Shown here piece by piece: positions 41,802-50,740 of a stretch of 64,000 nt of DNA. Each line of letters starts with the position of its first letter. The stretch's first letter is position 1. Position numbers and translations under genes: made by a program. Source of the DNA: Burkholderiaceae bacterium (GTDB lineage Bacteria > Pseudomonadota > Gammaproteobacteria > Burkholderiales > Burkholderiaceae_C); the NCBI GenBank assembly GCA_019745555.1, contig JAIESX010000012.1, positions 1-64,000 of the forward strand. Reading direction: 5' to 3'. The notes beneath the pieces were generated by a model. The model searched no databases. It saw nothing but the letters and a program-made list of their open reading frames with translations, and had not been told where the DNA came from.

Positions 41802-43010
41802 TCAGCCGACGATGTCCAGGCCGGCGGCATCGGCGAGGGCGTCACCCAGGCCATCCTGCTGCTTGACCAGATCGCCTACCAGCTGGTCCAGGCCGCCCTT
41901 GACGTGCAGGGTGACCGAGTCGGCCTTTATGCGGTATTCGCTGACACGGGCGAAGGGGCGGTAGAAGCCCAGGGTCAGCAGCGTGAGCAGCAGGTTTTTG
42001 AGGCGCAGGCGTACGAAGGGCCAGTGCCTGAGGTCGCATTTGAAGCGTGCGATCTGGCTCAGGCCCACATTGCTCCAGATCAGCTTGAACATGCGCGCCT
42101 CGCGGTAGGCGCGCGCCGGCGCCGAGACCAGGATCAGGCCCAGGAAGACGGCGAGCACCGTCACCAGGATCAGCACGAACATGGCCGGTCCGCGCGCATT
42201 GCTGAACAGGCTCTGCAGGGTGTAGAGCGCCCCGGCCCCCAGGGCCAGGATCAGCGCGATGCCGGCCAGCAGCACGGCGACGGTCGCAGCCCAGATGCGC
42301 ACGAAGTCGCTGTAGACCGGTTTCCAGCGCCCGTGCTGCCTGCCGATGCCGGCACGCAGTACCAGCAGGCTCTTGTAGTTGAACTCGACGCGGATGATGC
42401 ACAGCAGGCTGACGACCACGCCCAGGGCGACCAGGCCCCACATGGGCGCACTCACGACCGGGAACTGGACGCCGCGCGGCTTGCGCACCGGGGGGGCACC
42501 CGCATCGGCGGCCAGCATCTCGAGGCCGAAACTGATCGCGATCCAGAGCGCGGCCATCACGAAGATGGGCCAGCTCGCCAGGTAGACATCCTTCCAGCCG
42601 GCGGCGAAATGCAGCTGCAGGCCGCGCCAGCGCGTGCTGGCCAGGCGAAAGCGCATGGCGCTGCCCCAGATGTAGGGGGCCAGCACGGCCGCGGCGACGA
42701 TGAAGAACAGCACCAGGGTCTCCTGCCCGGTCTCGGCCGCGATCTGGTAGGCGATGTACAGGAGGGCGAAAAGGATGAAGCTGAACACCATCTTGCGCAG
42801 CGGCGCGGTGAATTCCAGCGGGCTGTCTGCGATCAGGGTGTGGTCGTAGAACCAGCGCGCGGTGCGCCGGCGCGCCCAGGGCGTGTACAGCCCCAGCGTG
42901 ACGATGGACAGCAGCACATTGACGATCCAGACCCGGAAGTATTCGCCGCCGGTACCGGAAAAGCGTAAGCGGTAGGCGGCAATGCCGTGACGTTGCGTCC
43001 TGCTGTCCAT
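41802..43010 (-). CDS. DUF898 (YjgN-family) membrane protein
   Basis: A 402-residue integral membrane protein with about eight to ten hydrophobic helices. YFRVWIVNVLLSIVTLGLYT followed by WARRRTARWFY, and later NLLLTLLTLGFYRPFARV, are the repeated DUF898 signatures, one in each half, suggesting an internal duplication. Function is unknown. It sits directly upstream of the M48 protease, an arrangement I know from other proteobacteria and which suggests a joint envelope function. Confidence 0.88.
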   Translation of the reverse strand: MDSRTQRHGIAAYRLRFSGTGGEYFRVWIVNVLLSIVTLGLYTPWARRRTARWFYDHTLIADSPLEFTAPLRKMVFSFILFALLYIAYQIAAETGQETLVLFFIVAAAVLAPYIWGSAMRFRLASTRWRGLQLHFAAGWKDVYLASWPIFVMAALWIAISFGLEMLAADAGAPPVRKPRGVQFPVVSAPMWGLVALGVVVSLLCIIRVEFNYKSLLVLRAGIGRQHGRWKPVYSDFVRIWAATVAVLLAGIALILALGAGALYTLQSLFSNARGPAMFVLILVTVLAVFLGLILVSAPARAYREARMFKLIWSNVGLSQIARFKCDLRHWPFVRLRLKNLLLTLLTLGFYRPFARVSEYRIKADSVTLHVKGGLDQLVGDLVKQQDGLGDALADAAGLDIVG

Positions 43011-43078
43011 ACCCCTGGCCTCCCGGTGATGTCGTTGCGCCGGCAGTGTAGCAGCGCGTCCCGTTGCGTGAACGGATC

Positions 43079-43795
43079 CTAGAAGCGCTCGTGGGCCTGC
43101 AGATAGCGCCATTGCCCCTCAGGCAGCTGGCTCATGGGCACGCGACCGATGCGGATGCGCTTCATGGCCAGGATCTGCAGGCCGGCGCGTTCACAGACAT
43201 AGGCAACGAGGCCGGGGTGGGCGCCCTTGATGGCCAGGCGCAGCTTGCTGCGACCGTTGCCGCTGCCGGTCAGGCTGGCCTTGAGCGGGGGCAGGGGTTG
43301 CCCACGCACGTCGGTGTTCCGCATCAGCAGCGCCAGCTGTTCGCGCGAGACCTCGCCCTGGACGTCGACCGTCATCTCCACCTCGATCAGCCGTTCCTCT
43401 TCGCCGAGCTTGCGCGCGACGCGTCCGTCCTGGGTGTAGACCAGCAGGCCGCTGGCCGCAGGCTCCAGCGGGACGGTGAGCCTGAGCTGGTGGAAGTGGC
43501 GCTTGAGCACGCGCGTGCCGCTGGGGTCGGCGCTCCAATGGCTGGCCGCGCTCAGCAGGGTCAGCGGGGCCGGATGGTCTGCCGGCTTGTGCAGCAGCAG
43601 CGTCACGGGTGGCAACTCGGTGAGCCGCGCGTGCGGGTCGAGTTCTATCTTCTCGTGAAGCACGCGGAACTGCGGTTCCTCCACCACGCGGCCGTCGACC
43701 GTGACCCAGCCGCCTTCGATGTAGCGCTCGGCCTCGCTGCGCGAGCAGGAGAGTTGGGCGGCGAGGCGCTTGGACAGGCGGACAGCTTCAGTCAT
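43079..43795 (-). CDS. S4-domain pseudouridine synthase-like protein with altered active site
   Basis: A 238-residue protein of the RsuA/RluB/E/F group. Residues 5-55 are an S4 RNA-binding domain (LSKRLAAQLSCSRSEAERYI). The rest has the fold signatures HKPADHP and LRLAIKGAHPGLVAYVCERA. The catalytic motif GRLDxDxxGLL appears here as VPLEPAASGLL, with Glu (codon GAG) where the essential Asp stands and Pro in place of Arg. It may be inactive as a synthase or use Glu. Its ATG overlaps the stop of the metallo-hydrolase gene. Confidence 0.85.
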   Translation of the reverse strand: MTEAVRLSKRLAAQLSCSRSEAERYIEGGWVTVDGRVVEEPQFRVLHEKIELDPHARLTELPPVTLLLHKPADHPAPLTLLSAASHWSADPSGTRVLKRHFHQLRLTVPLEPAASGLLVYTQDGRVARKLGEEERLIEVEMTVDVQGEVSREQLALLMRNTDVRGQPLPPLKASLTGSGNGRSKLRLAIKGAHPGLVAYVCERAGLQILAMKRIRIGRVPMSQLPEGQWRYLQAHERF

Positions 43796-44700
43796 CTGGA
43801 CGATCCCGGCAGGGCCTGCAGGCGTTCGACATGGGCCTGCAGCGAGCGCTTGGCGACGGGCCAGATGGCCGGTGGCACATCGTCATAGGCCAGCGCCACC
43901 CAGTCGTCCAGCGTGCCCCCGGGCCGGGCGCTCATGGCAGCCTGTACCTTTGCCTCGCGGGCCAGGCGGTGGGCCTTGAGTTGGGCGATAACGGTGCGCG
44001 CCTGGTCCATCACATGGCCGTGGGCCGGCAGGATGTAGCCTAGGCCCAGGCGAGCGCAGGCGGCGTCGAGTGCGTCGAGCGCATCGAGGTAGGCCGTCAT
44101 ATTGCCGTCCGGTGGATTGATCACCGTGGTGCTGCCGTTGAGGATGTGGTCGCCTGAAAACAGCAGGCCCGTGCCGGCGGCGTCGGCCAGCAGCAGGCAG
44201 AGGTGGTTGGCCGCATGGCCCGGGGTGTGGATGATCTGCAGGCGGTGCAGTACCTGCCCTGCCGCGTCGCGCAGCGTGAGCGTCTCGCCGTCGGCCAGTG
44301 CCCGGTCGGGGCTGAACTGGCTGGCCGCGTTCGCCGTGGGCGCCGAGGGCAGGCCCAGCACGGGCGGTGTGTGGCCGCCGCGCTCGGTGCACAGGGTCTG
44401 CAGCGGCCGGGCGGCCGGCGCGTGGTCGGCGTGCGAATGCGTGCAGACGATGAGGCGGATGTCGCCGTCCGCGGCCTGCCACAGTCGTTCGATGTGGGTT
44501 GGCTCCAGCGGCCCGGGGTCGATGACCAGCCAGCCCGTGGCCGGCGAGCCTACGAGGTAGCTGTTGGTGCCGGGGCCGGTCATGAGCCCGGGGTTCGGTG
44601 CCGTCAGACGCAGCACGTGCGGCAGCAGGGCGACGGGCGCCTCGTGCTGCCAGGGCGGCCGGGCCTGCAGGCCGGCTAGGGGTAGATGCGGAGTGGACAT
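43792..44700 (-). CDS. metallo-beta-lactamase-fold hydrolase, LACTB2/GloB-like
   Basis: A 302-residue hydrolase with the zinc motif THSHADHAPAAR, later HTPGHAANHLCL and FSGDHIL metal ligands, and ILPAHGHV. The C-terminal part (HRLAREAKVQAAM, LDDWVALAYDDVP) resembles the helical domain of LACTB2-like proteins, some of which are RNA endonucleases; glyoxalase II-like esterases are the alternative. The start is uncertain: ATG 44700 (MSTPHLPLAG) or 44721. The TGA overlaps the ATG of the S4-domain gene, so the two RNA-type proteins may cooperate. Confidence 0.82.
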   Translation of the reverse strand: MSTPHLPLAGLQARPPWQHEAPVALLPHVLRLTAPNPGLMTGPGTNSYLVGSPATGWLVIDPGPLEPTHIERLWQAADGDIRLIVCTHSHADHAPAARPLQTLCTERGGHTPPVLGLPSAPTANAASQFSPDRALADGETLTLRDAAGQVLHRLQIIHTPGHAANHLCLLLADAAGTGLLFSGDHILNGSTTVINPPDGNMTAYLDALDALDAACARLGLGYILPAHGHVMDQARTVIAQLKAHRLAREAKVQAAMSARPGGTLDDWVALAYDDVPPAIWPVAKRSLQAHVERLQALPGSSR

Positions 44701-44756
44701 GAAGGGCTGGAAAAGTACCATGGGCTGGCGACCCCAACTCTAAAGGAGACGAACTC

Positions 44757-45737
44757 ATGTACAAGCACGTATTGCGCCGCGCCCTGCTGACCCTGTCCGC
44801 GATCTCGGTCCTGGGCCTGGGCCTGGGCGCACAGGCCCAGGACTGGCCGGCCCGCCAGCCGATCAAGCTCGTGGCGGTGTTTCCGCCCGGCGGCTCGGTG
44901 GATCAGGTCTCGCGCCTGCTGGCGCCCTACCTGCAACAGGAGCTGGGCCAGAACGTGATCGTCGAGAACAAGGGCGGGGCCTCGGGCTCCATCGGCGCGG
45001 CCCAGGTGGCCGCTGCCGCGCCCGACGGCTACACCTTTGCCGTGGTCTTCGATACCCATGGTGTGAACCCGGCGCTCATGCCCAACCTGCCCTTCGATAC
45101 ACGCAAGGACCTGAGCACGGTGATTGTCGTGGGCACCTCGCCCATGGTGCTGGCCACGCCCGCAGGTTCGGAGTACAAGACCTTTGCCGATGTGCTGGCG
45201 GCCGCCAAGGCCAGCAAGGGCGTGAGCTACGGCAGTATCGGCTCGGGCAGCCTGGGGCATCTGGCGATGGCGCTGCTGGGCAAGAACAACCAGCTGAACT
45301 TTGTCCACGTGCCTTACAAGGGCGGCGGCCCGCTGATGAACGATGCCGTGGCCGGCCATGTGCCCCTGGCCATCGGCTCGGTCTTCGTGGTCAAACCGCA
45401 CGTGGACAGCAAGCGCCTGCGTCCGCTGGCGGTGACGACCAGCCAGCGGGCCCGCCAGCTGCCCGAGGTGCCGACCATCGCCGAGAGCGGCTTTGCGGGC
45501 TTCGAGGCGCCGGCCTGGTGGGCCGTGCTGGCGCCCGCGAAGACGCCGCCGGCCATCGTGCAGCGCATGAACGAGGCCATCAACAAGATCATGAAGAACC
45601 CCGAGGTGGCGCAGCGCCTGGCCGGGCAGGGCATCGATGTGCTGGGCGGTACGCCGCAGGCCGGCCAGGCCTTCCTCGAGCGCCAGATGGATATCTGGGC
45701 CAAGGTCGTCAAGGACAACGACATCAAGCCGGATTGA
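44757..45737 (+). CDS. Bug-family tripartite tricarboxylate transporter receptor
   Basis: A 326-residue periplasmic binding protein of the TctC/Bug family, very abundant in Burkholderiales. The signal peptide ends at about residue 27 (LGAQAQ). WPARQPIKLVAVFPPGGSVD and IVENKGGASGSIGAAQVA are the classic N-terminal signatures, and VPYKGGGPLMNDAVAGHVP the central one. AAAGGAGACGAACTC precedes the ATG. No TctA/TctB membrane partners are nearby, as is common for orphan Bug genes. The ligand, probably a carboxylate, is unknown. Confidence 0.92.
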   Translation: MYKHVLRRALLTLSAISVLGLGLGAQAQDWPARQPIKLVAVFPPGGSVDQVSRLLAPYLQQELGQNVIVENKGGASGSIGAAQVAAAAPDGYTFAVVFDTHGVNPALMPNLPFDTRKDLSTVIVVGTSPMVLATPAGSEYKTFADVLAAAKASKGVSYGSIGSGSLGHLAMALLGKNNQLNFVHVPYKGGGPLMNDAVAGHVPLAIGSVFVVKPHVDSKRLRPLAVTTSQRARQLPEVPTIAESGFAGFEAPAWWAVLAPAKTPPAIVQRMNEAINKIMKNPEVAQRLAGQGIDVLGGTPQAGQAFLERQMDIWAKVVKDNDIKPD

Positions 45738-45743
45738 TGCCTT

Positions 45744-45774
45744 CCCTGTGGCGGCCTTGCGGGCCGCCGCAGGG
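45744..45774. terminator. bidirectional hairpin between convergent genes
   Basis: CCCTG-T-GGCGGCC pairs with GGCCGCC-G-CAGGG (12 bp plus one mismatch). It fills the 38-base gap between the Bug gene and the convergent CMD-family gene and probably ends both transcripts. Confidence 0.65.
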
Positions 45775-45775
45775 G

Positions 45776-46321
45776 CTACTTCTCCGGCGTGATCTGCAGC
45801 GCCACGAGAAAGCGCGCCACCATGTTGTAGGTGGCGATGGCGCTCGTGAGTTCGACCAGGCCGGTCTCGTCGAAATGCCGGCGCAGGGCGTCGAAAACTT
45901 CGTCACTCACCTGGACGTCCAGCGTCATCTGCGCCGCGTAGCGGATCACCAGCCGGTCCAGCTCGTCCAGCACCGCGGCGTCGGGGATGCCGCGTGGGTC
46001 GGCCCGTAGGAAAGCCTGCAGCGCATCAAGCTGGGCCTGGCTGCCGCCGGCGGCCAGGAAGTCGGGCGCGTGGTGGTGGTACTCGTAGTGCGCGCCCGTG
46101 AGCAGGGCCACGGTGCAGATGCCGAGCTCGCGCAGCCTGCGGCTGGTCGGCAGCTCGGTGCGCACGGCGCGCAGGTAGGTGTTCCAGCCGCGGGCCAGCG
46201 GCTCGCTCCAGAGCAGGGCCTTGTCCAGGTTGATCAGGGTGCCGCCGCGGCGCGCCTTGATGGCGTCCACGAGTTCGGCGGGCTGAGGTTTGCGTTCAGG
46301 CGTCCAGTCGGGCAGTCGCAT
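45776..46321 (-). CDS. carboxymuconolactone decarboxylase family protein
   Basis: A 181-residue helical protein of the CMD/AhpD superfamily. RELGICTVALLTGAHYEYHH is the family core helix, with the Glu and His conserved in gamma-carboxymuconolactone decarboxylases; the CxxC pair of AhpD peroxidases is absent. The ATG at 46321 gives MRLPDWTPERKPQPAEL; the longer ORF-track frame runs into the divergent dapF gene and is rejected. The substrate is unknown. Confidence 0.83.
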   Translation of the reverse strand: MRLPDWTPERKPQPAELVDAIKARRGGTLINLDKALLWSEPLARGWNTYLRAVRTELPTSRRLRELGICTVALLTGAHYEYHHHAPDFLAAGGSQAQLDALQAFLRADPRGIPDAAVLDELDRLVIRYAAQMTLDVQVSDEVFDALRRHFDETGLVELTSAIATYNMVARFLVALQITPEK

Positions 46322-46403
46322 CGTTGTTTTCCCGTGAGGCGGTGGATGAAATGGCGTTTGCAGCCTCCAGCATACGCGGGGAATGGGCGGATAATTTGCG
46401 GCC

Positions 46404-47276
46404 ATGCGTATCCGCTTCACCAAGATGCAGGGTGCGGGCAATGACTTCGTCGTGCTCGACGAGACCCGCGGCCCCAGCGTGCCCGGAGGGCTGACCCCGG
46501 CACAGTACCGCTGGCTGGCCGACCGCCACTTCGGCGTCGGCGCCGACCAGATCCTCAGCGTGCGCCCGGCCCCGGCGCCCGGCATCGATTTCGAGTATGT
46601 GATCCACAACGCCGACGGCAGCGAGGTCGAGCAGTGCGGCAATGGCGCGCGCTGCTTTGCCCGCTATGTGCACGACGCCGGCCTCACGGGCAAGGACCGC
46701 ATCCGCGTGCAGACCCTGGCCGGCGTGATCGAGCCGCGCCTCAATGCCGATGGCCGGGTGACCGTGGACATGGGCGCGCCCATCTTCGAACTGGAGCGCG
46801 TGCCCTTCGACGCCAGCAACCTGAGTCCTGTGGCCGATGGCGACTGGCAGACCTGGCCGGTGGTGGTCGATGGTGTCACCGTGCCACTGGCCGTGCTGTC
46901 CATGGGCAATCCGCATGCGGTGCAGCTGGTGCCCGATCTGGAGAGCGCCCCGGTACGCACGCAGGGTCCGCTGATCGAACACCATGCCCGTTTCCCGCGC
47001 CGCGTCAATGCCGGCTTCCTGCAGATCGTCGACCGTACGCAGGTGAAGCTGCGTGTCTGGGAGCGTGGCGCTGGCGAGACCCTGGCCTGCGGCACCGGTG
47101 CCTGTGCGGCCGCGGTGGCGGGCATGCGCCTTGGGCGGCTCGATGCCCGCGTGGACGTGCAGACGCGCGGCGGCGTGCTGACCATCGAATGGGCCGGTGA
47201 GGGCCAGCCGGTCTACATGACCGGCCCGGCCACCACGGTCTTCCAGGGCGAAGTCGATGTGCCTGAACTGAACTGA
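46404..47276 (+). CDS. dapF: diaminopimelate epimerase
   Basis: Cofactor-independent racemase converting LL- to meso-diaminopimelate for lysine and peptidoglycan. The 290-residue length is standard. The two catalytic Cys lie in [13 protein letters not shown] and [31 protein letters not shown] is the normal start. Spacing to the DUF484 gene is 17 bases and xerC follows. The dapF-DUF484-xerC order matches that of E. coli and many other proteobacteria. Confidence 0.97.
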   Translation: MRIRFTKMQGAGNDFVVLDETRGPSVPGGLTPAQYRWLADRHFGVGADQILSVRPAPAPGIDFEYVIHNADGSEVEQCGNGARCFARYVHDAGLTGKDRIRVQTLAGVIEPRLNADGRVTVDMGAPIFELERVPFDASNLSPVADGDWQTWPVVVDGVTVPLAVLSMGNPHAVQLVPDLESAPVRTQGPLIEHHARFPRRVNAGFLQIVDRTQVKLRVWERGAGETLACGTGACAAAVAGMRLGRLDARVDVQTRGGVLTIEWAGEGQPVYMTGPATTVFQGEVDVPELN

Positions 47277-47293
47277 TCCAAGACACCAGAACC

Positions 47294-47956
47294 ATGACCG
47301 AACAAGACATCGCCAACTACCTGCGCGGCAACCCCGCCTTCTTCGAGCGCCAGGCCGACCTGCTGGCCGAGATCTGCCTGATCAGCCCGCACAGCCGGCG
47401 CACCGTGAGCCTGCAGGAACGTCAGGCCGAGCTGCTGCGCGAGAAGATCCGCATGCTCGAAGGCCGGCTCATGGAGATGATCCGCCATGGGGGCGACAAC
47501 CTCGTGCTGTCGGACAAGATGCTGCGCTGGGCGCGCGACCTCTTCCTCGTGGAGGCGGAAGACCTGATCCCTGAAGCCATCGTCGACTCCATCCAGCTGC
47601 AGTTCGCCGTGCCCCAGACCGCCATCCGTCTCTGGGGCGTGGACGAGGCCTTTGCGGGCGAGTCCTGGGCCCAGCGCGTGAGCGAAGACGCGCGCCTGCT
47701 GGCAGATTCCCTGCGCGAGCCTTTTTGCGGCGTCAATTCGGGTTTCGAGGCGACCCAATGGCTGCCGCAACCCGAGCAGGCTGTTTCATTGGCCCTGCTG
47801 CCCCTGCGTCCGCTGGAAGCGGGCAACAGCGGCCCGGCCTTCGGCATGATCGTGCTGGCTTCGCCCGATGCGCAGCGCTACACCAGCACCATGGGCACCG
47901 ATTTCCTGGTGCGCATCGCCGAGGTGGCGAGTGCTGCCCTGTCGCGCCTGAGGTAG
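47294..47956 (+). CDS. DUF484 family protein
   Basis: A 220-residue cytoplasmic protein. The helical N-terminus (MTEQDIANYLRGNPAFFERQ) and a following coiled-coil segment (SLQERQAELLREKIRMLEGR) lead to a GAF-like domain at about residues 80-215. It lies between dapF and xerC with two bases before xerC. The family is conserved in this position in many proteobacteria (YigA in E. coli), but its function is unknown. Confidence 0.88.
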   Translation: MTEQDIANYLRGNPAFFERQADLLAEICLISPHSRRTVSLQERQAELLREKIRMLEGRLMEMIRHGGDNLVLSDKMLRWARDLFLVEAEDLIPEAIVDSIQLQFAVPQTAIRLWGVDEAFAGESWAQRVSEDARLLADSLREPFCGVNSGFEATQWLPQPEQAVSLALLPLRPLEAGNSGPAFGMIVLASPDAQRYTSTMGTDFLVRIAEVASAALSRLR

Positions 47957-47958
47957 GC

Positions 47959-48915
47959 ATGAGCACGCCAGCGCAGCCCGGCAGCGACGATCAGCAGCTG
48001 GTCGAGCGCTATCTTGAGCACGTGCGGGTGGAAAAACGCCTGGCCCTGCGCACGGTCGAGCTCTATGCGCTCGACCTGCGCCGGCTCGGCGAGTTCGCTG
48101 CCCAGGCCGGCGTGCCGCTGGCCAGTGTGCACAGCGCCCATGTGCGGCGCTGGATCGCCCAGATGCACGCTGCGGGTCGCAGCGGCCGCGGCATCGCACT
48201 CATCCTTTCGGGCTGGCGCGGCTTCTACGCCTGGCTGGGCCGCGAGGGGCGTGTGACCAGCAATCCGGTGCAGGACGTGCGTGCCCCCAAGGCGGCCAAA
48301 CCCCTGCCCAAAGCGTTGAGCGTGGACGACGCGGTGCAACTCGCGGCCCATCGCGACGAGGACGACGATCCCTGGCTGCAGGCGCGCGACGCGGCCATGA
48401 CCGAGCTGCTCTACAGCAGCGGCCTGCGTGTGAGCGAGCTCACGGGCCTGGATGTGCACGCGAGCTCAAGCGCCCGGGGCTGGATCGACCTGCAGGCCGG
48501 CGAGGCCCATGTGCTGGGCAAGGGCAGCAAGCGCCGCAGCGTGCCCGTGGGCGCGGCGGCGATGACGGCCTTGAAGCACTGGCTGGCGCTGCGCGCACAG
48601 GCCGGTGTGCTTGCGGATCAGCCCGCGCTCTTCATTGGCCGTCACGGCACGCGGCTCACGCCCCAGTCCATCTGGCAGCGCCTCAAGCGCCGCAGCCTGC
48701 AGGCCGGCCTGGCCACGCCGGTGCACCCACACATGCTGCGCCATTCCTTCGCCAGCCATGTGCTGCAGTCCAGCAGCGATCTGCGCGCCGTGCAGGAGCT
48801 GCTGGGTCATGCCAACATCGCCACGACCCAGGTCTACACGCGACTCGATTTCCAGCACTTGGCCCAGGCCTACGACGCGGCGCATCCGCGCGCGCGCGTC
48901 AAAGGTGGCAAGTAG
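47959..48915 (+). CDS. xerC: tyrosine recombinase XerC
   Basis: Resolves chromosome dimers at dif with XerD. The 318-residue length is normal. The N-terminal SAM-like domain spans about 12-100. The catalytic set is complete: Arg in YSSGLRVSEL, Lys in GKGSKRRSVPV, His-x-x-Arg in HPHMLRHSFASH, His in LLGHANIATTQ and Tyr in VYTRLDFQ. The dapF/DUF484 position, with no phage or integron genes, supports XerC rather than an element-borne integrase. Confidence 0.94.
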   Translation: MSTPAQPGSDDQQLVERYLEHVRVEKRLALRTVELYALDLRRLGEFAAQAGVPLASVHSAHVRRWIAQMHAAGRSGRGIALILSGWRGFYAWLGREGRVTSNPVQDVRAPKAAKPLPKALSVDDAVQLAAHRDEDDDPWLQARDAAMTELLYSSGLRVSELTGLDVHASSSARGWIDLQAGEAHVLGKGSKRRSVPVGAAAMTALKHWLALRAQAGVLADQPALFIGRHGTRLTPQSIWQRLKRRSLQAGLATPVHPHMLRHSFASHVLQSSSDLRAVQELLGHANIATTQVYTRLDFQHLAQAYDAAHPRARVKGGK

Positions 48916-48920
48916 AAGCC

Positions 48921-50651
48921 CTAGAAGGTTTCCCAGTCACCGTCGTCTGCACCAGCCGCCTTGGCAGGCGCCTTCACAGGTGGCGTGGCGGCGGGCGCTG
49001 CCAGACGCTGAGGGGCGGCTGATGCGGGTCTGGGAGCAGGCGCGCGAGCCGGAGCGGTCGGCGCTGCCGCGGCTGCCATGCCTTTCGGCGGTGCTTGCCC
49101 CGTGTCGCCCGCCAGCCTGAACACGGCTACGGTCTGCACCAGCTCCTGGGCCTGCGTCTTGAGGCTGCTGGCGGCGGCGGCCATCTCTTCCACCAGGGCC
49201 GCATTCTGCTGGGTGGTCTGGTCCATGCTCGTGATGGCCTCGCCCACCTGGGCCACGCCCTGGCTCTGCTCGCTGCTGGCGGCGCTGATCTCGCCCATGA
49301 TGTCGGTCACGCGCCGGATGCTGGCCACCACCTCGTTCATGGTGGCGCCGGCCTGGTCCACCAGGGCGGTGCCGCGGCCCACACGTTCCACGCTGTCGGT
49401 GATCAGGGTCTTGATCTCCTTGGCCGCTTCGGCACTGCGCCCGGCCAGGCTGCGCACCTCGCTGGCCACGACCGCGAAGCCACGGCCCTGTTCGCCCGCG
49501 CGCGCCGCTTCCACGGCGGCGTTGAGCGCCAGGATGTTGGTCTGGAAGGCGATGCCGTCAATCACGCTGATGATGTCGTGGATCTTGCGCGCGCTGTCGT
49601 TGATGCCCTTCATCGTGTCCACCACCTGGGCCACGACCTCGCCGCCCTGCACGGCCACCGTCGAGGCGCTCTGCGCGAGCTGGTTGGCCTGGCGGGCGTT
49701 GTCGGCGTTCTGCCGCACGGTGGAGGAGAGTTCTTCCATCGACGCCGCGGTCTCTTCCAGCGCGCTGGCCTGGCTCTCGGTGCGGGCCGAGAGGTCGTTG
49801 TTGCCGGTGGCGATCTCGGCGCTGGCGTTGGAGACGGCGTCGCTCCCCTGGCGCACCTGGTTGACGAGACGGGTCAGGGCATTCTGCATGTCGCGTACGG
49901 CGTGCAGCAGCTGGCCGATCTCGTCCTGGGTGTTGGGCGTGATGCGCGCGCTCAAATCGCCCTCGGCCACCTTGCGCGTGAGCTGGGCGGCGTAGGACAG
50001 GCCGCCAGCGATGGTGCGGTTGAGCGTGCGGGCGATGAGCAGGCCCAGCACGATGGTGACCAGCAGGGCCCCCAGGTTGCCGTACAGCACGCTGGTCTGG
50101 ATGGCGGCACTCTCCTCACGGGCCTGCAGGCCGCCGTCCTGGGCGATCTTGCCGAGCGTGCGCAGCTGGGTGGTGAGGACGCCGAAGGTCTGCAGCGCCG
50201 GCCCCTTGAGAATATCCAGCGCCTCTTCGTCACGACGCTGGCGGGCCAGGCCCACGATCTCGGCCTGTTGCGCCTGGTACTGCTTCCAGCCAGCCTGCAA
50301 GGCAACCAGTGCCTGCTGCTCGGCGCCGGAGGAGAAGATGTCAGCCAGGCTCTGCAGTTCCTTGTTGATGTTGCCGCCCATGTCGTCCATCTGCTTTTCG
50401 AGCGCACGGCGCTCGTCTTCGCCGAAGGTCAGCACGTGTTGGAACTGGGCCGCCCGCAGCAGGCTGACCTGGGTGCCCAGGAGGCCGGCGTGCCGCGTGC
50501 CCGGCAGCCAGCGGTCGGCGATCAGGCTGGAATGGCTGTTGAGCGTGCTGGTGCCGTAGACCGCGTACAAGGTCTGGGCCGCGGCCAGGCACAGCACGAC
50601 GATGAAGCCGCCCATGAGCTTGGTCCCGATCTTGACATCCTTGAATCGCAT
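48921..50651 (-). CDS. methyl-accepting chemotaxis protein
   Basis: A 576-residue inner-membrane chemoreceptor. TM1 is at about residues 12-32, followed by a periplasmic four-helix-bundle sensor (35-190), TM2 (about 192-213), a HAMP domain and a long cytoplasmic signalling domain with the hairpin tip [20 protein letters not shown]. The C-terminus is an Ala/Pro-rich linker ending [14 protein letters not shown] is the CheR/CheB-docking pentapeptide of enteric Tar and Tsr. The start at [12 protein letters not shown] matches this family; the ORF-track start adds 27 residues. Confidence 0.93.
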   Translation of the reverse strand: MRFKDVKIGTKLMGGFIVVLCLAAAQTLYAVYGTSTLNSHSSLIADRWLPGTRHAGLLGTQVSLLRAAQFQHVLTFGEDERRALEKQMDDMGGNINKELQSLADIFSSGAEQQALVALQAGWKQYQAQQAEIVGLARQRRDEEALDILKGPALQTFGVLTTQLRTLGKIAQDGGLQAREESAAIQTSVLYGNLGALLVTIVLGLLIARTLNRTIAGGLSYAAQLTRKVAEGDLSARITPNTQDEIGQLLHAVRDMQNALTRLVNQVRQGSDAVSNASAEIATGNNDLSARTESQASALEETAASMEELSSTVRQNADNARQANQLAQSASTVAVQGGEVVAQVVDTMKGINDSARKIHDIISVIDGIAFQTNILALNAAVEAARAGEQGRGFAVVASEVRSLAGRSAEAAKEIKTLITDSVERVGRGTALVDQAGATMNEVVASIRRVTDIMGEISAASSEQSQGVAQVGEAITSMDQTTQQNAALVEEMAAAASSLKTQAQELVQTVAVFRLAGDTGQAPPKGMAAAAAPTAPARAPAPRPASAAPQRLAAPAATPPVKAPAKAAGADDGDWETF

Positions 50652-50740
50652 AACAGTCTCCTCGGCCTGGCGGCCCTGTGCCTGCACTCTAACTCCAAGG
50701 ATACAAAAGGAAACCCCGGAAAAGCCCGACAATCCTGTCC

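Noticed and set aside
47959-48915. Tyrosine recombinase as a sign of an integrated element
   Set aside because: It lies in the conserved dapF-DUF484-xerC order with no phage, integron or attachment-site features nearby, so it is the housekeeping XerC.
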